DNA from: Eubacteriales bacterium
Lineage (GTDB): Bacteria > Bacillota > Clostridia > Saccharofermentanales > UBA5734
Direction: 5' to 3'
NCBI GenBank assembly: GCA_028685755.1
Contig: JAQUDJ010000002.1
Span: forward strand, 1-53,576
DNA: 53,576 nucleotides
Part shown: in pieces, positions 36,506 through 46,067 of the stretch
Layout: each line of letters begins with the position of its first letter
How positions within the stretch are numbered: position 1 is the stretch's first letter
Position numbers and translations under genes: made by a program
Notes under the pieces: model-generated
Told to the model about the DNA's origin: nothing
The model's database searches: none
What the model saw: the letters and a program-made list of their open reading frames with translations, nothing else

Positions 36506-37759
36506 ATGGATAACGTAAAACTGAGTCAAAAAAATTATCTGGCGATGTCCGCTGAAGGTTCACTATTTGCTACGGGTAGCTCCTTTATGGATGCCAATGC
36601 CGTCCTACCTCTTTTTATATTCACTTATACACAGAGTTTGCAATTAACGGGGCTCGCAACCACTTTAAATATGGCTGTCCCCGTGATCGCTCAACTCCTG
36701 GTTGGGCCTTATTTGCGGAGCATTCAAAATGTGCCTGCATATATTGTGCGTATCATGTTGGCTTTTAGGTTGTCGCCAGCACTAATGGCGCCGGTTTTAT
36801 TAAGTAATATGACGGCCGGGTGGAAGATATTCATATTTTTTCTGATCTATATATTGTTCTTCTTTGGCCATGGCTTAGTTGTTGTACCGTGGGTCGACTT
36901 ACTCGGACGAACGGTTCAGACCGATATTCGCAATCGAGTGTTTGGCAATCAGCAGCTTTTAGGCGGAATAGGCGCGTTAGGCGCAGGCTATATCATCAAG
37001 ATTCTATTAAACAATCAACAATTATCGGATGATCTACGCTACGCGATCATTTTTGCGAGTTCAGCTTTTGTTTTCATTTTTTCGGTGGCCGTCATGACCT
37101 TTGTACGTGATGTGCCTCGTGCAAAAGTCACACCTCATCCGAATAGTTGGCATTATTATGTTGAATTGTGGCGTGTTTTGATGATTCGTCAAGATTTGCA
37201 AAATCTCATCCTAATTCGCATCGTACATGCCTTTACAACAATGAATGCACCCTTGTTAATTCTTTTTGGGCGCACCCTTTTTAATTTGGAAACACGTGAT
37301 GTATCGACACTCGTTTTTGTCCAAATTGCTGGCAGTTTGGCTGGCGGCTTAATTTGGCGAACAATTAGCAGCAAATTAGGGAATATCCGAGCGATCAAAG
37401 CGTCACAATTGATTGGCTTGCTTGTAGCGACACTTGCATTGACAGCGCTTTTTATGAACCAAACACCACAAATCCGCTTCATTCTTTATCCGCTCGTCCT
37501 TTTAAGCGGCATCAACATGGGAAGTTGGAGCGGTTATATTAATTATCTAATCGATATTAGCAATGAGCAAAATCGTGTTGATTTCATGATGATCAACAAT
37601 ATTGTACTTTTTCCGCTGTCGGTTTTAGCGTTTATCAGTGGAATGGTCGCCGACCGGGCTGGTTTTGCACCGCTTCTTAGCATTAGCCTTTTGTCAGCAC
37701 TCATCGGGCTTTATCGATCAGGTAAACTTAAAAGTCCCAACCTTCACACGTTTTCTTAG
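36506..37759 (+). CDS. MFS transporter
   Basis: A 417-residue membrane protein with about twelve hydrophobic helices in two halves joined near residue 205 by a soluble loop (DVPRAKVTPHPNSWHYYVEL). Features such as GNQQLLGGIGALGAGYII in the fourth or fifth helix fit the major facilitator superfamily. The ATG at 36506 is chosen; an in-frame TTG lies 12 bp upstream. It follows iolB but is separated by a terminator. The substrate is unknown. Confidence 0.82.
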   Translation: MDNVKLSQKNYLAMSAEGSLFATGSSFMDANAVLPLFIFTYTQSLQLTGLATTLNMAVPVIAQLLVGPYLRSIQNVPAYIVRIMLAFRLSPALMAPVLLSNMTAGWKIFIFFLIYILFFFGHGLVVVPWVDLLGRTVQTDIRNRVFGNQQLLGGIGALGAGYIIKILLNNQQLSDDLRYAIIFASSAFVFIFSVAVMTFVRDVPRAKVTPHPNSWHYYVELWRVLMIRQDLQNLILIRIVHAFTTMNAPLLILFGRTLFNLETRDVSTLVFVQIAGSLAGGLIWRTISSKLGNIRAIKASQLIGLLVATLALTALFMNQTPQIRFILYPLVLLSGINMGSWSGYINYLIDISNEQNRVDFMMINNIVLFPLSVLAFISGMVADRAGFAPLLSISLLSALIGLYRSGKLKSPNLHTFS

Positions 37760-37827
37760 GTCTTTAATTTGCTTGAAGCTGTCACAAGCGATTACAAATA
37801 CTCATCAATTATTTCGTGTGATAGTGC

Positions 37828-37857
37828 TTGACGGGATTGTTGCGTTAACCCTATACT
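37828..37857 (+). promoter_or_regulatory. Promoter of rho
   Basis: TTGACG (37828-37833) and TATACT (37852-37857) with an 18-bp spacer. Transcription would start near 37864, leaving a leader of about 160 nt, where Rho autoregulation often acts. The rest of the 37760-38026 gap shows nothing else I can name. Confidence 0.65.
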
Positions 37858-38026
37858 GTTTTTACATTGACGATGCTATCGTCTTTCTTCTGATTTTTCA
37901 CTCGATTTCATCCTGAATAAGCAGACTTCTGCACTGATTTTCCACACACACGTCTTTTTTACAACAACATCCCTATTTTTTCTGTGCGCTTTTCGGGCGC
38001 ATGAATTCCCCTTAGAGGAGCATTGA

Positions 38027-40270
38027 ATGCCAGAATCAAAACTGAATGGCAAGGCCAAGGCTGACCTAGCGACGATTGCAGTCGTTTCCGGTTTGTTGCC
38101 AGCTGATCAAGCCGCCAAGATGACCAAACCCGAATTATTAAATTTTCTCAAAACTGCTGAAAATGCGACAGTTCAACCTCAAGCACCCACGGCAAAAGTC
38201 AAAGCACCCACGGCAAAAGCCAAAGCACCCACGGTAAAAGCCAAAGCACCTGCGGTAGCAATCCTAGAACCTGCCGTTACGGCACAGGAGCCTGCGCCAA
38301 CACCTCAAGAAGTGGCAAAAAAACCAGCTCCCCGTAAACCCGCTGCAAAAAGGACGTCGATCGCGCCGATCACTGAACCCGTCGCGACTGCTGAACCCGT
38401 CTCGTTAAAAGCAGAGGCATCTGACGTGCCGGCAAAAGCCGTGTCGCCATCTGAAGTGCCGGCAAAAGCCGTGTCGCAAGCTGAATTGCCTGAAAAGCCG
38501 ATTCAAAAACCGACCCATAAGCCCGTCAATCGTCCGATTGAACGTCAAGCAGACAGACCGGCACGAAATCATCCGCAACATGCAACGACCGACCGAACTG
38601 GCTATGTCAAAAAGAGTGTGCAAGGTAAGCCACCAGTTCGAACTAACAATAGAACACAAGGCAATGTCTCAGCGAGAAGCCAGGACAGACCGCAGGGTCA
38701 AGCGCCAAACGCGCGTAACCCGCGGAATACGACTGCGTCACGGGTCAAACAACAAGGCGTTGGTAGAGGCCAATCACAACAGCCATCCCGTCCGATGCGC
38801 GTTAAAATGTTCGGAATACCGATCAATCCGATGGCTGCACAATCTGACGAGCACGAACAGGCCATGCAACTAGATCGCGACGCGTTGCTCTTAGCAGGCG
38901 TGTCAACGATCGAATCAACCGATTACTCTCAGGAAAACAGCAGTGAACGTGAGCCAGAATTTACCACAGACACGACAGGGCAAGGTTATGATGACGCCGA
39001 AAACAACCTGATTTCTCCGGAAATCCAGGACGGCGAAGATTTCGGCTCAGATAAAGCCGCCCGCAAGGCCTATATTGAATCGGGTGAAGCGATTACCGGC
39101 GTGCTCGAAATCATGCCAGATGGCTATGGATTTTTGCGCCGTGAAAATTACATCCAAGGTGCACACGATGCGTATGTGCCCCCGCAATATATTCGACGTT
39201 TTAATTTGCGTCCGGGTGATTTGATCACCGGGCCGTGCAAAAAGCAACGCGACAACGATCGCTACCAAGCGCTACTTTATATTAAAGAAGTTAATGGTGA
39301 ATTGCCGGAAAAAATGCTCAAACGCCCGCATTTCGATCGTTTGACCCCGATTTACCCGGATGAACGCTATGTGCTTGAAACAACCCGCAATGAATTGTCG
39401 ACCCGAATCATCGACCTCGTTTCACCGATCGGCAAAGGCCAGCGCGGGATGATCGTCTCACCCCCTAAAGCAGGTAAGACGATTCTTTTGCAAAAAGTCG
39501 CCAATGCCATCAGCACAAACAATCCAAACGTTAAACTCATTGTTTTGCTAATTGATGAACGGCCGGAAGAAGTCACGGATATGCAACGCTCGATCAATGG
39601 CGAAGTTGTCTTTTCGACCTTCGATAAAACGCCAGAAAATCATGTCAAAATCACAGAATTGGTCTTGGAACGCGCAATGCGTCTCGTTGAACTGAAGCAA
39701 GATGTCGTGATTTTGCTCGATAGCATGACTCGTTTAGGCCGTGCTTACAACTTAACCATCACACCAACCGGCCGGACACTCTCCGGTGGTCTCGATCCGG
39801 GTGCCTTATATGGTCCAAAACGCTTCTTCGGAGCAGCTCGCAACATCGAAAATGGTGGTAGTTTAACGATTATTGCCACGTCACTGATCGAAACTGGATC
39901 TCGAATGGATGAAGTTATTTTTGAAGAATTCAAGGGTACTGGCAACATGGAAGTGTTGCTTGACCGTAAATTATCTGAAAAGCGCATTTTCCCTGCAATC
40001 GATATCAACAAATCAGGGACACGTCGTGAAGAACTGCTGTTAACAAGCAAAGAACTTGACGCTGTCTGGACAATTCGCAAGGCGTTCGGCCAATTAGATA
40101 CGGCAGCAGTCACTGAGACGATTATCAATTTGCTACTCAAAACAACCAATAATCAACAGTTCATTTCATCGATCAATGTCTCGTTCAATGACAAAAATGT
40201 TTTCGAAGCGATGCGTGGTACAAGGCCTCAAAGCAATCAAAATAGCAATCAAAACGGCAACGGAAATTGA
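38027..40270 (+). CDS. rho: Transcription termination factor Rho with long low-complexity insertion
   Basis: A 747-residue Rho, about 330 residues longer than the common form. Residues 1-50 form the Rho N-terminal helical domain. Residues about 55-165 are Ala/Pro/Lys-rich with tandem KAPTxKx repeats, about 165-265 are Arg/Gln/Asn-rich, and about 275-350 are acidic. The cold-shock RNA-binding domain starts near 358 ([15 protein letters not shown]). The ATPase core has Walker [14 protein letters not shown] and Walker [12 protein letters not shown]. The protein ends in a Gln/Asn-rich tail, [27 protein letters not shown] precedes the ATG. Confidence 0.96.
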   Translation: MPESKLNGKAKADLATIAVVSGLLPADQAAKMTKPELLNFLKTAENATVQPQAPTAKVKAPTAKAKAPTVKAKAPAVAILEPAVTAQEPAPTPQEVAKKPAPRKPAAKRTSIAPITEPVATAEPVSLKAEASDVPAKAVSPSEVPAKAVSQAELPEKPIQKPTHKPVNRPIERQADRPARNHPQHATTDRTGYVKKSVQGKPPVRTNNRTQGNVSARSQDRPQGQAPNARNPRNTTASRVKQQGVGRGQSQQPSRPMRVKMFGIPINPMAAQSDEHEQAMQLDRDALLLAGVSTIESTDYSQENSSEREPEFTTDTTGQGYDDAENNLISPEIQDGEDFGSDKAARKAYIESGEAITGVLEIMPDGYGFLRRENYIQGAHDAYVPPQYIRRFNLRPGDLITGPCKKQRDNDRYQALLYIKEVNGELPEKMLKRPHFDRLTPIYPDERYVLETTRNELSTRIIDLVSPIGKGQRGMIVSPPKAGKTILLQKVANAISTNNPNVKLIVLLIDERPEEVTDMQRSINGEVVFSTFDKTPENHVKITELVLERAMRLVELKQDVVILLDSMTRLGRAYNLTITPTGRTLSGGLDPGALYGPKRFFGAARNIENGGSLTIIATSLIETGSRMDEVIFEEFKGTGNMEVLLDRKLSEKRIFPAIDINKSGTRREELLLTSKELDAVWTIRKAFGQLDTAAVTETIINLLLKTTNNQQFISSINVSFNDKNVFEAMRGTRPQSNQNSNQNGNGN
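38183..38245 (+). repeat. Three tandem 21-bp repeats in rho
   Basis: Three nearly identical in-frame 21-bp units (38183-38203, 38204-38224, 38225-38245) encode APTAKVK-type heptapeptides in the Rho insertion. A second in-frame repeat around 38421-38480 encodes VPAKAVS twice. Such repeats can change copy number. Confidence 0.85.
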
Positions 40271-40388
40271 TTGACAAGCACGCTTGATTTGGATAAGATG
40301 ATTTGGCATGTTCCATTTTGGTGCGGCATACGTATTAAAACGTCGATTGGCGACTGATACGCGCCGTACACATTAAGAGGAGAAAACA

Positions 40389-40589
40389 ATGAAAGACGGC
40401 ATTCATCCGAAATACGGCAAAACTGTCATCAAGTGTGCCTGCGGCGAGTCCTTTGAATCAGGCTCGATCAAAGACAACTTGCATGTTGACATCTGCTCCA
40501 AGTGCCATCCGTTTTTTACGGGTAAGCAGAAGCTGATCGATACTGGCGGACGCGTAGACAAATTCAAAAAGCGTCTGGAAAAGAAGTAA
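40389..40589 (+). CDS. rpmE: 50S ribosomal protein L31, zinc-binding type
   Basis: The 66-residue protein has all parts of L31: [34 protein letters not shown] and a basic tail [11 protein letters not shown]. The Cys in CAC and CSKC can bind zinc, so this is the C+ form. It follows rho by 118 bp, as in many Bacillota. AGAGGAGAAAACA precedes the ATG. Confidence 0.97.
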   Translation: MKDGIHPKYGKTVIKCACGESFESGSIKDNLHVDICSKCHPFFTGKQKLIDTGGRVDKFKKRLEKK

Positions 40590-40602
40590 GACTTCAAACC
40601 AG

Positions 40603-40636
40603 AGGGAGGCAGGCGGACGCAGGCCTCCCTTTTGCT
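40603..40636 (+). terminator. Intrinsic terminator after rpmE
   Basis: AGGGAGGC (40603-40610) pairs with GCCTCCCT (40623-40630), followed by TTT, GC and TTTTT. Confidence 0.82.
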
Positions 40637-40702
40637 TTTTAATAACCAAATCGTAATCGCGATTTTAAGATAAAATTTCGCAAGTAGCCTATTGAGGTAT
40701 CC

Positions 40703-41884
40703 ATGAAGAAGAGATTAGATCAGGCAACAGAACCAGTTGCTGTTGAAAAGAAAAAAACGACTATTGGTGGTCAGGCTTTGATTGAAGGCCTGATGATGAT
40801 TGGCCCAGACAAAAAAGTAATGGCTGTCCGCAAGCCAGACGGCACGATTTATCTTGAAGAACTAGCCATGACACGCTGGTCAGGCTTAGCCAATGTCCTG
40901 TTTGTGCGGGGCTCAGTCCGTTTATTTCAACAGCTCGTGACCGGCACACGGGCATTATTGCGCTCAGCGGAACTTCTCGATGAAGAGTCAGTTGCAATTC
41001 CCAAGCCCGTCGTACGCCAGACGGTGGTCGACAGCGTGTTATCAACAGATGTAGTTGCTGACGTTGCTACGGATGCGGCTGCCGACATAATGACTGATGC
41101 AGTTACCGACACAACGACTGATATATCGACTGGCTCCACCGAAACGATTGAATCTGTACCGACACCAGCGAAAAAGGCTCGCCGGACTATTAAAGATCGC
41201 TTCGAATCACTCAATCAAAAAATTGATCACTATTTGACGCATCACTCGGAGGTCATGCTCTATTTGTCAGCTGTTGGCGGCATTTTATTTAGCGTGATCC
41301 TATTCATCCTTTTGCCGAATTTACTCACGACAGGTATCGCCCACTGGACAAATCTCAGTGCATCAGCCGGACGGCTATCTTCGATTTTGCTCAATTTGAT
41401 CGAAGGCGTAATCCGGATTACCATTTTTATTGCTTATCTATTCTTAGCTTCCCGAATGAGTGAGATCCAGCGCGTTTGGATGTATCATGGGGCGGAACAT
41501 AAAACGATCGCCTGTTATGAAGCCGAAAAGCCGCTAACGGTCGAAAATGTGCGGTTGTTCAGTCGTTTCCACCCGCGCTGTGGGACATCATTCATGTTTT
41601 TGGTTATCCTTGTCAGCATCATTGTCTTTTCGCTCATTGGCTGGTGGAGTCCGTGGATCAATTTATTGATTCGATTTGTTCTCGTGCCACTTGTCGCGGG
41701 CATCGCATATGAGATTATCCGCTTGGCTGGTCGCTATGATAACTGGTTGACACGCGGTATTTCAAGACCTGGGCTTTGGTTACAACGGCTGACGACTGCT
41801 GAACCAAACGACAAAATTTTAGAAGTATCAATCGCAGCAATGCAAGCTGTTTTACCGGAAGAAGAAGGCCGTGACCAGTGGTAA
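40703..41884 (+). CDS. DUF1385 family membrane protein
   Basis: The 393-residue protein fits the DUF1385 family: GGQALIEGLMMIGP near the start, MYHGAEHKTIACYEAE, FSRFHPRCGTSFMFLVIL and a Pro/Gly-rich last helix region. Four hydrophobic helices lie in the C-terminal two thirds. Unusual is an insertion at about 110-155 rich in Asp, Thr and Ala (VVADVATDAAADIMTDAVTD). Function unknown; the family commonly lies between rpmE and prmC in Clostridia, as here. It overlaps prmC by 14 bp. Confidence 0.9.
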   Translation: MKKRLDQATEPVAVEKKKTTIGGQALIEGLMMIGPDKKVMAVRKPDGTIYLEELAMTRWSGLANVLFVRGSVRLFQQLVTGTRALLRSAELLDEESVAIPKPVVRQTVVDSVLSTDVVADVATDAAADIMTDAVTDTTTDISTGSTETIESVPTPAKKARRTIKDRFESLNQKIDHYLTHHSEVMLYLSAVGGILFSVILFILLPNLLTTGIAHWTNLSASAGRLSSILLNLIEGVIRITIFIAYLFLASRMSEIQRVWMYHGAEHKTIACYEAEKPLTVENVRLFSRFHPRCGTSFMFLVILVSIIVFSLIGWWSPWINLLIRFVLVPLVAGIAYEIIRLAGRYDNWLTRGISRPGLWLQRLTTAEPNDKILEVSIAAMQAVLPEEEGRDQW

Positions 41885-42863
41885 TAACCGGCTCATTTAT
41901 CACGCCACCACTTGCGGCACATTGCTGCGCGTGTTTCGAGGCCGGTTAACGGAAGCTGGTTTTGAATCAGCTCGGCATGAGGCCGCACTGCTGATCAGTC
42001 AACGCACAGGATTTTCGATCGCGACACTTTACACATATCCGGAAAAGTCGATAACCGCCGCACAACATCTGCAGCTTTCGATTGATCTCGAACGCCGTCT
42101 CACACATGAGCCGATCGCATACATCTTGGGCAGTACCGAATTTTTCGGGCTGCCTTTTGCTGTTGGGGCGGGGGTACTCATTCCTCGAGGTGACACGGAA
42201 CGTCTTGTCGAAACTGCGCTTGAACATCTGACGACGGATGCTTATTTTGCTGAATCACGACTCGATAAGACCCCAATACGAATTTTAGATACATGTACCG
42301 GTAGTGGTTGCGTCGGGATCACCATTGCGGTCGAACTGCAAAAAAAGGGAATAGCCTGTGATCTCTATTTGGTTGAGTTGGATCCAATTGCAGCAGGCTT
42401 TGCCCGCAAAAACCTTGATGCCCATGGGCTTTCAGAAGCCGTACTCGAAATGGCTGACCTATGGCCTAGTCAACAGGCAGGCGGGGTGCGCCGATTTGAT
42501 ATGATTACAGCTAATCCCCCGTATATCGTCAGCCAAGAAATTCCCGATCTAATGACCGATGTTACTGTGTTCGAACCTCATTTAGCCCTCGATGGTGGCG
42601 CAGATGGGCTAAGCCTATATCGCCGCCTAATCCGCGAAGCGCCAGAACATCTTGCCCAACCTGGACTATTGCTATTAGAACACGGTTACAGCCAAGCAGA
42701 ACAAATCCAAAACCTCCTTACAAGCCAAGGCTACAGCCACTACCAAACAATCAACGACTACGGCGGTCACCCACGAGTCACCGCTGGTTGGCATGGTGTC
42801 AGACACGTGCTAGGCGTCATGCCCCATTCAACAAGGAGTGATGCTTATGACATCGAAGTTTAA
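41871..42863 (+). CDS. prmC: Release factor glutamine methyltransferase
   Basis: The 330-residue SAM-dependent enzyme methylates the GGQ glutamine of release factors. It has an N-terminal helical domain (about 10-90: LLRVFRGRLTEAGFESARHE), the SAM loop ILDTCTGSGCVGI and the catalytic NPPY in ITANPPYIVS. The GTG start at 41871 lies inside the DUF1385 gene. Its usual partner prfA lies 3 kb downstream, separated by an inserted opposite-strand gene pair. Confidence 0.94.
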   Translation: MTSGNNRLIYHATTCGTLLRVFRGRLTEAGFESARHEAALLISQRTGFSIATLYTYPEKSITAAQHLQLSIDLERRLTHEPIAYILGSTEFFGLPFAVGAGVLIPRGDTERLVETALEHLTTDAYFAESRLDKTPIRILDTCTGSGCVGITIAVELQKKGIACDLYLVELDPIAAGFARKNLDAHGLSEAVLEMADLWPSQQAGGVRRFDMITANPPYIVSQEIPDLMTDVTVFEPHLALDGGADGLSLYRRLIREAPEHLAQPGLLLLEHGYSQAEQIQNLLTSQGYSHYQTINDYGGHPRVTAGWHGVRHVLGVMPHSTRSDAYDIEV

Positions 42864-43041
42864 TCTTTATCCATTTGCAGTTGGACAGACGTTGATTTTA
42901 AAGAAAAAGCACCCGTGTGGCAGCGATCAGTGGCTCGTTGAGCGGATCGGTGCCGACATTGGATGCAAGTGTTTGGGTTGTGGCCACTTTAATGTTTGGC
43001 CGAGACGGTTATTAGAAAAGGCGCTAAAAGAAGTGAAATAA
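42847..43041 (+). CDS. DUF951 family protein
   Basis: A 64-residue protein with the DUF951 pattern: VGQTLILKKKHPCGSDQWLV and IGCKCLGCGHFNVWPR, with Cys pairs that may bind zinc. The family is widespread in Bacillota, and some members interact with nucleic acids. The ATG at 42847 is chosen because AAGGAG lies 8 nt upstream. It overlaps the end of prmC. Confidence 0.9.
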   Translation: MTSKFNLYPFAVGQTLILKKKHPCGSDQWLVERIGADIGCKCLGCGHFNVWPRRLLEKALKEVK

Positions 43042-43042
43042 A

Positions 43043-43076
43043 AAAATGGTGCCAGGCGCGTGCCTGGCACCATTTT
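43043..43076. terminator. Bidirectional terminator, 15-bp perfect stem
   Basis: AAAATGGTGCCAGGC (43043-43057) pairs perfectly with 43062-43076 around a GCGT loop. T runs occur on both strands. It lies between the convergent DUF951 and GGGtGRT genes. I saw no second copy, so it is not treated as a dispersed repeat. Confidence 0.85.
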
Positions 43077-43086
43077 ATAAATTAAA

Positions 43087-44085
43087 TCAGCCTGCTTCTT
43101 CGATTGCGACGGCGACGGATACGGTGGCGCCGACCATCGGGTTGTTGCCCATGCCCAAGAATCCCATCATTTCGACGTGTGCGGGAACGGATGAGGATCC
43201 TGCGAACTGTGCGTCGGAGTGCATACGGCCCATGGTGTCGGTCATGCCGTATGAGGCCGGGCCTGCGCCCATGTTGTCGGGGTGGAGCGTACGGCCGGTG
43301 CCGCCCCCTGAGGCGACGGAGAAGTATTTTTTACCCTGTTCGTTGCATTCCTTTTTATAGGTGCCAGCGACCGGGTGTTGGAAACGGGTTGGGTTGGTAG
43401 AGTTGCCGGTGATCGAAACGTCTACGCCTTCTAAGTGCATGATTGCGACGCCCTCGCGGACGTCATCTGCCCCGTAGCAGCGGACTTTGGCTTTATCGCC
43501 AGTGGAATAGGCTTTTTCCATCACGACAGCGACTTCGCCAGTAGCATAGTCAAACTGGGTTTTTACATAGGTGAAGCCGTTGATGCGGGAAATCACCTGT
43601 GCGGCGTCTTTGCCGAGACCGTTCAGGATAACCTGTAGCGGTTCAGTGCGGACTCTATTCGCGGATTTGGCGATACCGATTGCGCCTTCAGCAGCGGCGA
43701 AAGATTCGTGGCCCGCTAAAAAAGCGAAACATTTGGTTTCGTTGCGCAGCAGCATGGCGGCGAGATTGCCGTGGCCGATACCGACTTTGCGGTCTTCAGC
43801 GACAGAACCCGGGATGCAAAAACACTGCAGGCCAATACCAATTGCTTCAGCGGCGGCGGCAGCTTTTGTGCAGCCTTTTTTAATTGCGATGGCAGCGCCA
43901 ACGACATAGGCCCATGCGGCATTTTCGAAAGCGATCGGTTGGGTATCTTTGCAGATTTTATACGGATCAATGCCTTTGGCTTCACAGATCGCTTTAGCTT
44001 CTTCGATCGAGGCAATGCCATATTCGGCTAAAGTCGCATTGACTTTTCCGATGCGGCGTTCATAACTTTCAAACAGTTGTGCCAT
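43087..44085 (-). CDS. GGGtGRT family protein
   Basis: A 332-residue protein of the family named for its motif, here ASGGGTGRTLHPDNMGAGP (about 258-276). Other conserved parts are GHGNLAAMLLRNETKCFAFL and MMGFLGMGNNPMVGATVSVA. Cysteines at KICKD, LQCFCIPG, TKCFAF and VRCYG could bind metal. The function is unknown, but family members usually lie beside a NifU-like scaffold gene, as here, 29 bp upstream. AAAGGAGCAACC precedes the ATG. Length and motif are both typical. Confidence 0.9.
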   Translation of the reverse strand: MAQLFESYERRIGKVNATLAEYGIASIEEAKAICEAKGIDPYKICKDTQPIAFENAAWAYVVGAAIAIKKGCTKAAAAAEAIGIGLQCFCIPGSVAEDRKVGIGHGNLAAMLLRNETKCFAFLAGHESFAAAEGAIGIAKSANRVRTEPLQVILNGLGKDAAQVISRINGFTYVKTQFDYATGEVAVVMEKAYSTGDKAKVRCYGADDVREGVAIMHLEGVDVSITGNSTNPTRFQHPVAGTYKKECNEQGKKYFSVASGGGTGRTLHPDNMGAGPASYGMTDTMGRMHSDAQFAGSSSVPAHVEMMGFLGMGNNPMVGATVSVAVAIEEAG

Positions 44086-44114
44086 GGATGGTTGCTCCTT
44101 TCACGAGTCTCGAT

Positions 44115-44807
44115 TTATTCATGACGGGGGTCAATGACACGGGTAGCTTCGTCGAAACGACCATATTGGCCGATTGATTTCTTGAAAGCTTCGTTGGCAT
44201 CAACGCCTTTTTTGATCAGGTCAATCATCGGCCCAAGTTTCAGGAACTGGTAACCAATCACTGCGTCTTCTTCATCGAGTGCCATTTTCAGGACATAGCC
44301 TTCAGTTAACTCGAGGTAACGCGGTCCCTTTTCAACAGTCGAATACATCGTACCTGTCATGCTGCGCAGACCCTTACCGAGATCTTCAAGTCCAGCACCG
44401 ATTGGTAAGCCGTCTTCAGAGAAGGCTGACTGGGTGCGGCCGTAAACGATTTGCAGGAATAATTCGCGCATCGCAACATTGATCGCATCACAGACGAGGT
44501 CGGAGTTGAGGGCTTCGAGAATGGTTTTGCCGGCAAGGACTTCAGCAGCCATCGCAGCGGAATGGGTCATACCAGAACAACCGATCGTTTCGACGAGGGC
44601 TTCTTGGATGATGCCTTCCTTGACATTGAGTGAGAGCTTGCAAGCGCCTTGTTGTGGTGCGCACCAGCCGACTCCGTGGGTGAAACCGGAAATGTCTTTG
44701 ATTTCGCGGGCCTGTGTCCAACGGCCCTCTTGCGGAATTGGCGCCGGACCATGATTAACGCCCTTGGCCACGCAAGTCATGTGTTCAACTTCGTGTGTTT
44801 TCAGCAT
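44115..44807 (-). CDS. Iron-sulfur cluster assembly scaffold-like protein (NifU-type)
   Basis: The 230-residue protein has an IscU/NifU-N-like region: GWCAPQQGACKLSLN, ETIGCSGMTHSAAMAAEVLA, GKTILEALNSDLVCDAINVA. The Cys in GWC, ACK, GCSG and VCDA could hold a cluster. It is longer than IscU at both ends. The ATG at 44807 follows AAAGGGGAAATAAGC. It precedes the GGGtGRT gene, and the two probably form an operon that may build or use an Fe-S cluster (inference). Confidence 0.83.
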   Translation of the reverse strand: MLKTHEVEHMTCVAKGVNHGPAPIPQEGRWTQAREIKDISGFTHGVGWCAPQQGACKLSLNVKEGIIQEALVETIGCSGMTHSAAMAAEVLAGKTILEALNSDLVCDAINVAMRELFLQIVYGRTQSAFSEDGLPIGAGLEDLGKGLRSMTGTMYSTVEKGPRYLELTEGYVLKMALDEEDAVIGYQFLKLGPMIDLIKKGVDANEAFKKSIGQYGRFDEATRVIDPRHE

Positions 44808-44984
44808 GCTTATTTCCCCTTTCAAAGATGGTTTTGCGAAGCTATATTGACACCGCAAAAAATCCCATGTCAGTATAGCGGATTTGCACATACGTTACCA
44901 GTTGGGATGTTGCATAATTGTTAGCCGGTATTTATCGGAAAATCAGCGAAAAATCATGTATAATCGGGGGCGAAAGGGTGGCCT

Positions 44985-46067
44985 ATGCTTGAACAGTTAA
45001 TGACAATTGAAAATCGCTTTGAAGAGTTAAATCTCCTGCTGTCTGAGCCGGCTGTTTTTGCCGACCAAGAACGCTATCGCAAACTGGTTGCGGAGCACGC
45101 CGAATTATCGGACCTTGTACACTTGATTCGTTCGCTTCGTGATACGCGTCAAGCCTTAGAAGAACATCGCCAAATGTTGTATCAGACAGACGATCGCGAA
45201 TTTCGGGACTTGATCCGAGTTGAAATTTCTGAATTAGAAGCGTCTGAGACCACGCTCGATTCCAAATTGCAAGATGAATTGATCCCCAAAGATCCCAATG
45301 ACACCCGCAACGTGATCATCGAAATTCGGGCCGGAGCTGGTGGTGATGAAGCGGCACTGTTTGCTGCGGTCCTTTATCGGATGTATAGCGCCTATGCGGA
45401 GTCGCAGGGCTGGAAATCTGAAATGATCGACATCAATGAAACGGAAATTGGTGGGTTTAAAGAAGTTGTTTTCATGATCGAAGGCCGTGGCTCTTATAGC
45501 CAATTTAAGTTCGAGAGTGGGGTCCACCGCGTCCAACGCGTCCCGGTCACCGAGTCCGGTGGCCGGATCCATACCTCGACCGTCACCGTCGCGGTATTGC
45601 CAGAAGCAGAAGATGTCGAAGTTTCAATCAATCCAAATGATTTGCAGATCGATACGTACCGGGCATCTGGTGCCGGCGGTCAACATGTCAATAAAACAGA
45701 TTCGGCGGTCCGGATCACACACAAGCCGACAGGCCTTGTCGTAACGTGTCAAGATCAACGCTCCCAATATAAAAATAAAGACCGCGCCATGGCGGTTCTA
45801 AAATCGCGTTTGCTCGAACAAACCCAAGCGGCCCATGCGGGCGCCATTGCATCCGATCGCAAAAACCAGGTCGGGACGGGCGATCGTAGCGAGCGGATTC
45901 GTACCTATAATTACCATCAAGGCCGGGTGACAGATCATCGAATCGGATTGACCCTGTATCGCCTTGAGTCGATCTTGCAAGGCGATATTGGTGAAATCAT
46001 CAAAGCTTTACAAACGGCATCACGTGCCGGCAACCTCAACCAGAACCAGGTTAGCGAGGAAGACTAA
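44985..46067 (+). CDS. prfA: Peptide chain release factor 1
   Basis: A 360-residue class I release factor that reads UAA and UAG. It has the catalytic GGQ in [20 protein letters not shown], preceded by the long N-terminal helical domain and the [15 protein letters not shown] block. Length is normal. A TATAAT at 44959-44964 is a likely -10 box. Its stop overlaps the next start (TAATG), so translation of sua5 is coupled. Confidence 0.97.
   Translation: MLEQLMTIENRFEELNLLLSEPAVFADQERYRKLVAEHAELSDLVHLIRSLRDTRQALEEHRQMLYQTDDREFRDLIRVEISELEASETTLDSKLQDELIPKDPNDTRNVIIEIRAGAGGDEAALFAAVLYRMYSAYAESQGWKSEMIDINETEIGGFKEVVFMIEGRGSYSQFKFESGVHRVQRVPVTESGGRIHTSTVTVAVLPEAEDVEVSINPNDLQIDTYRASGAGGQHVNKTDSAVRITHKPTGLVVTCQDQRSQYKNKDRAMAVLKSRLLEQTQAAHAGAIASDRKNQVGTGDRSERIRTYNYHQGRVTDHRIGLTLYRLESILQGDIGEIIKALQTASRAGNLNQNQVSEED

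Noticed and set aside
43043-43076. Possible REP-like dispersed repeat
   Set aside because: Only one copy was seen in this window, and its place between convergent genes is explained by a bidirectional terminator.
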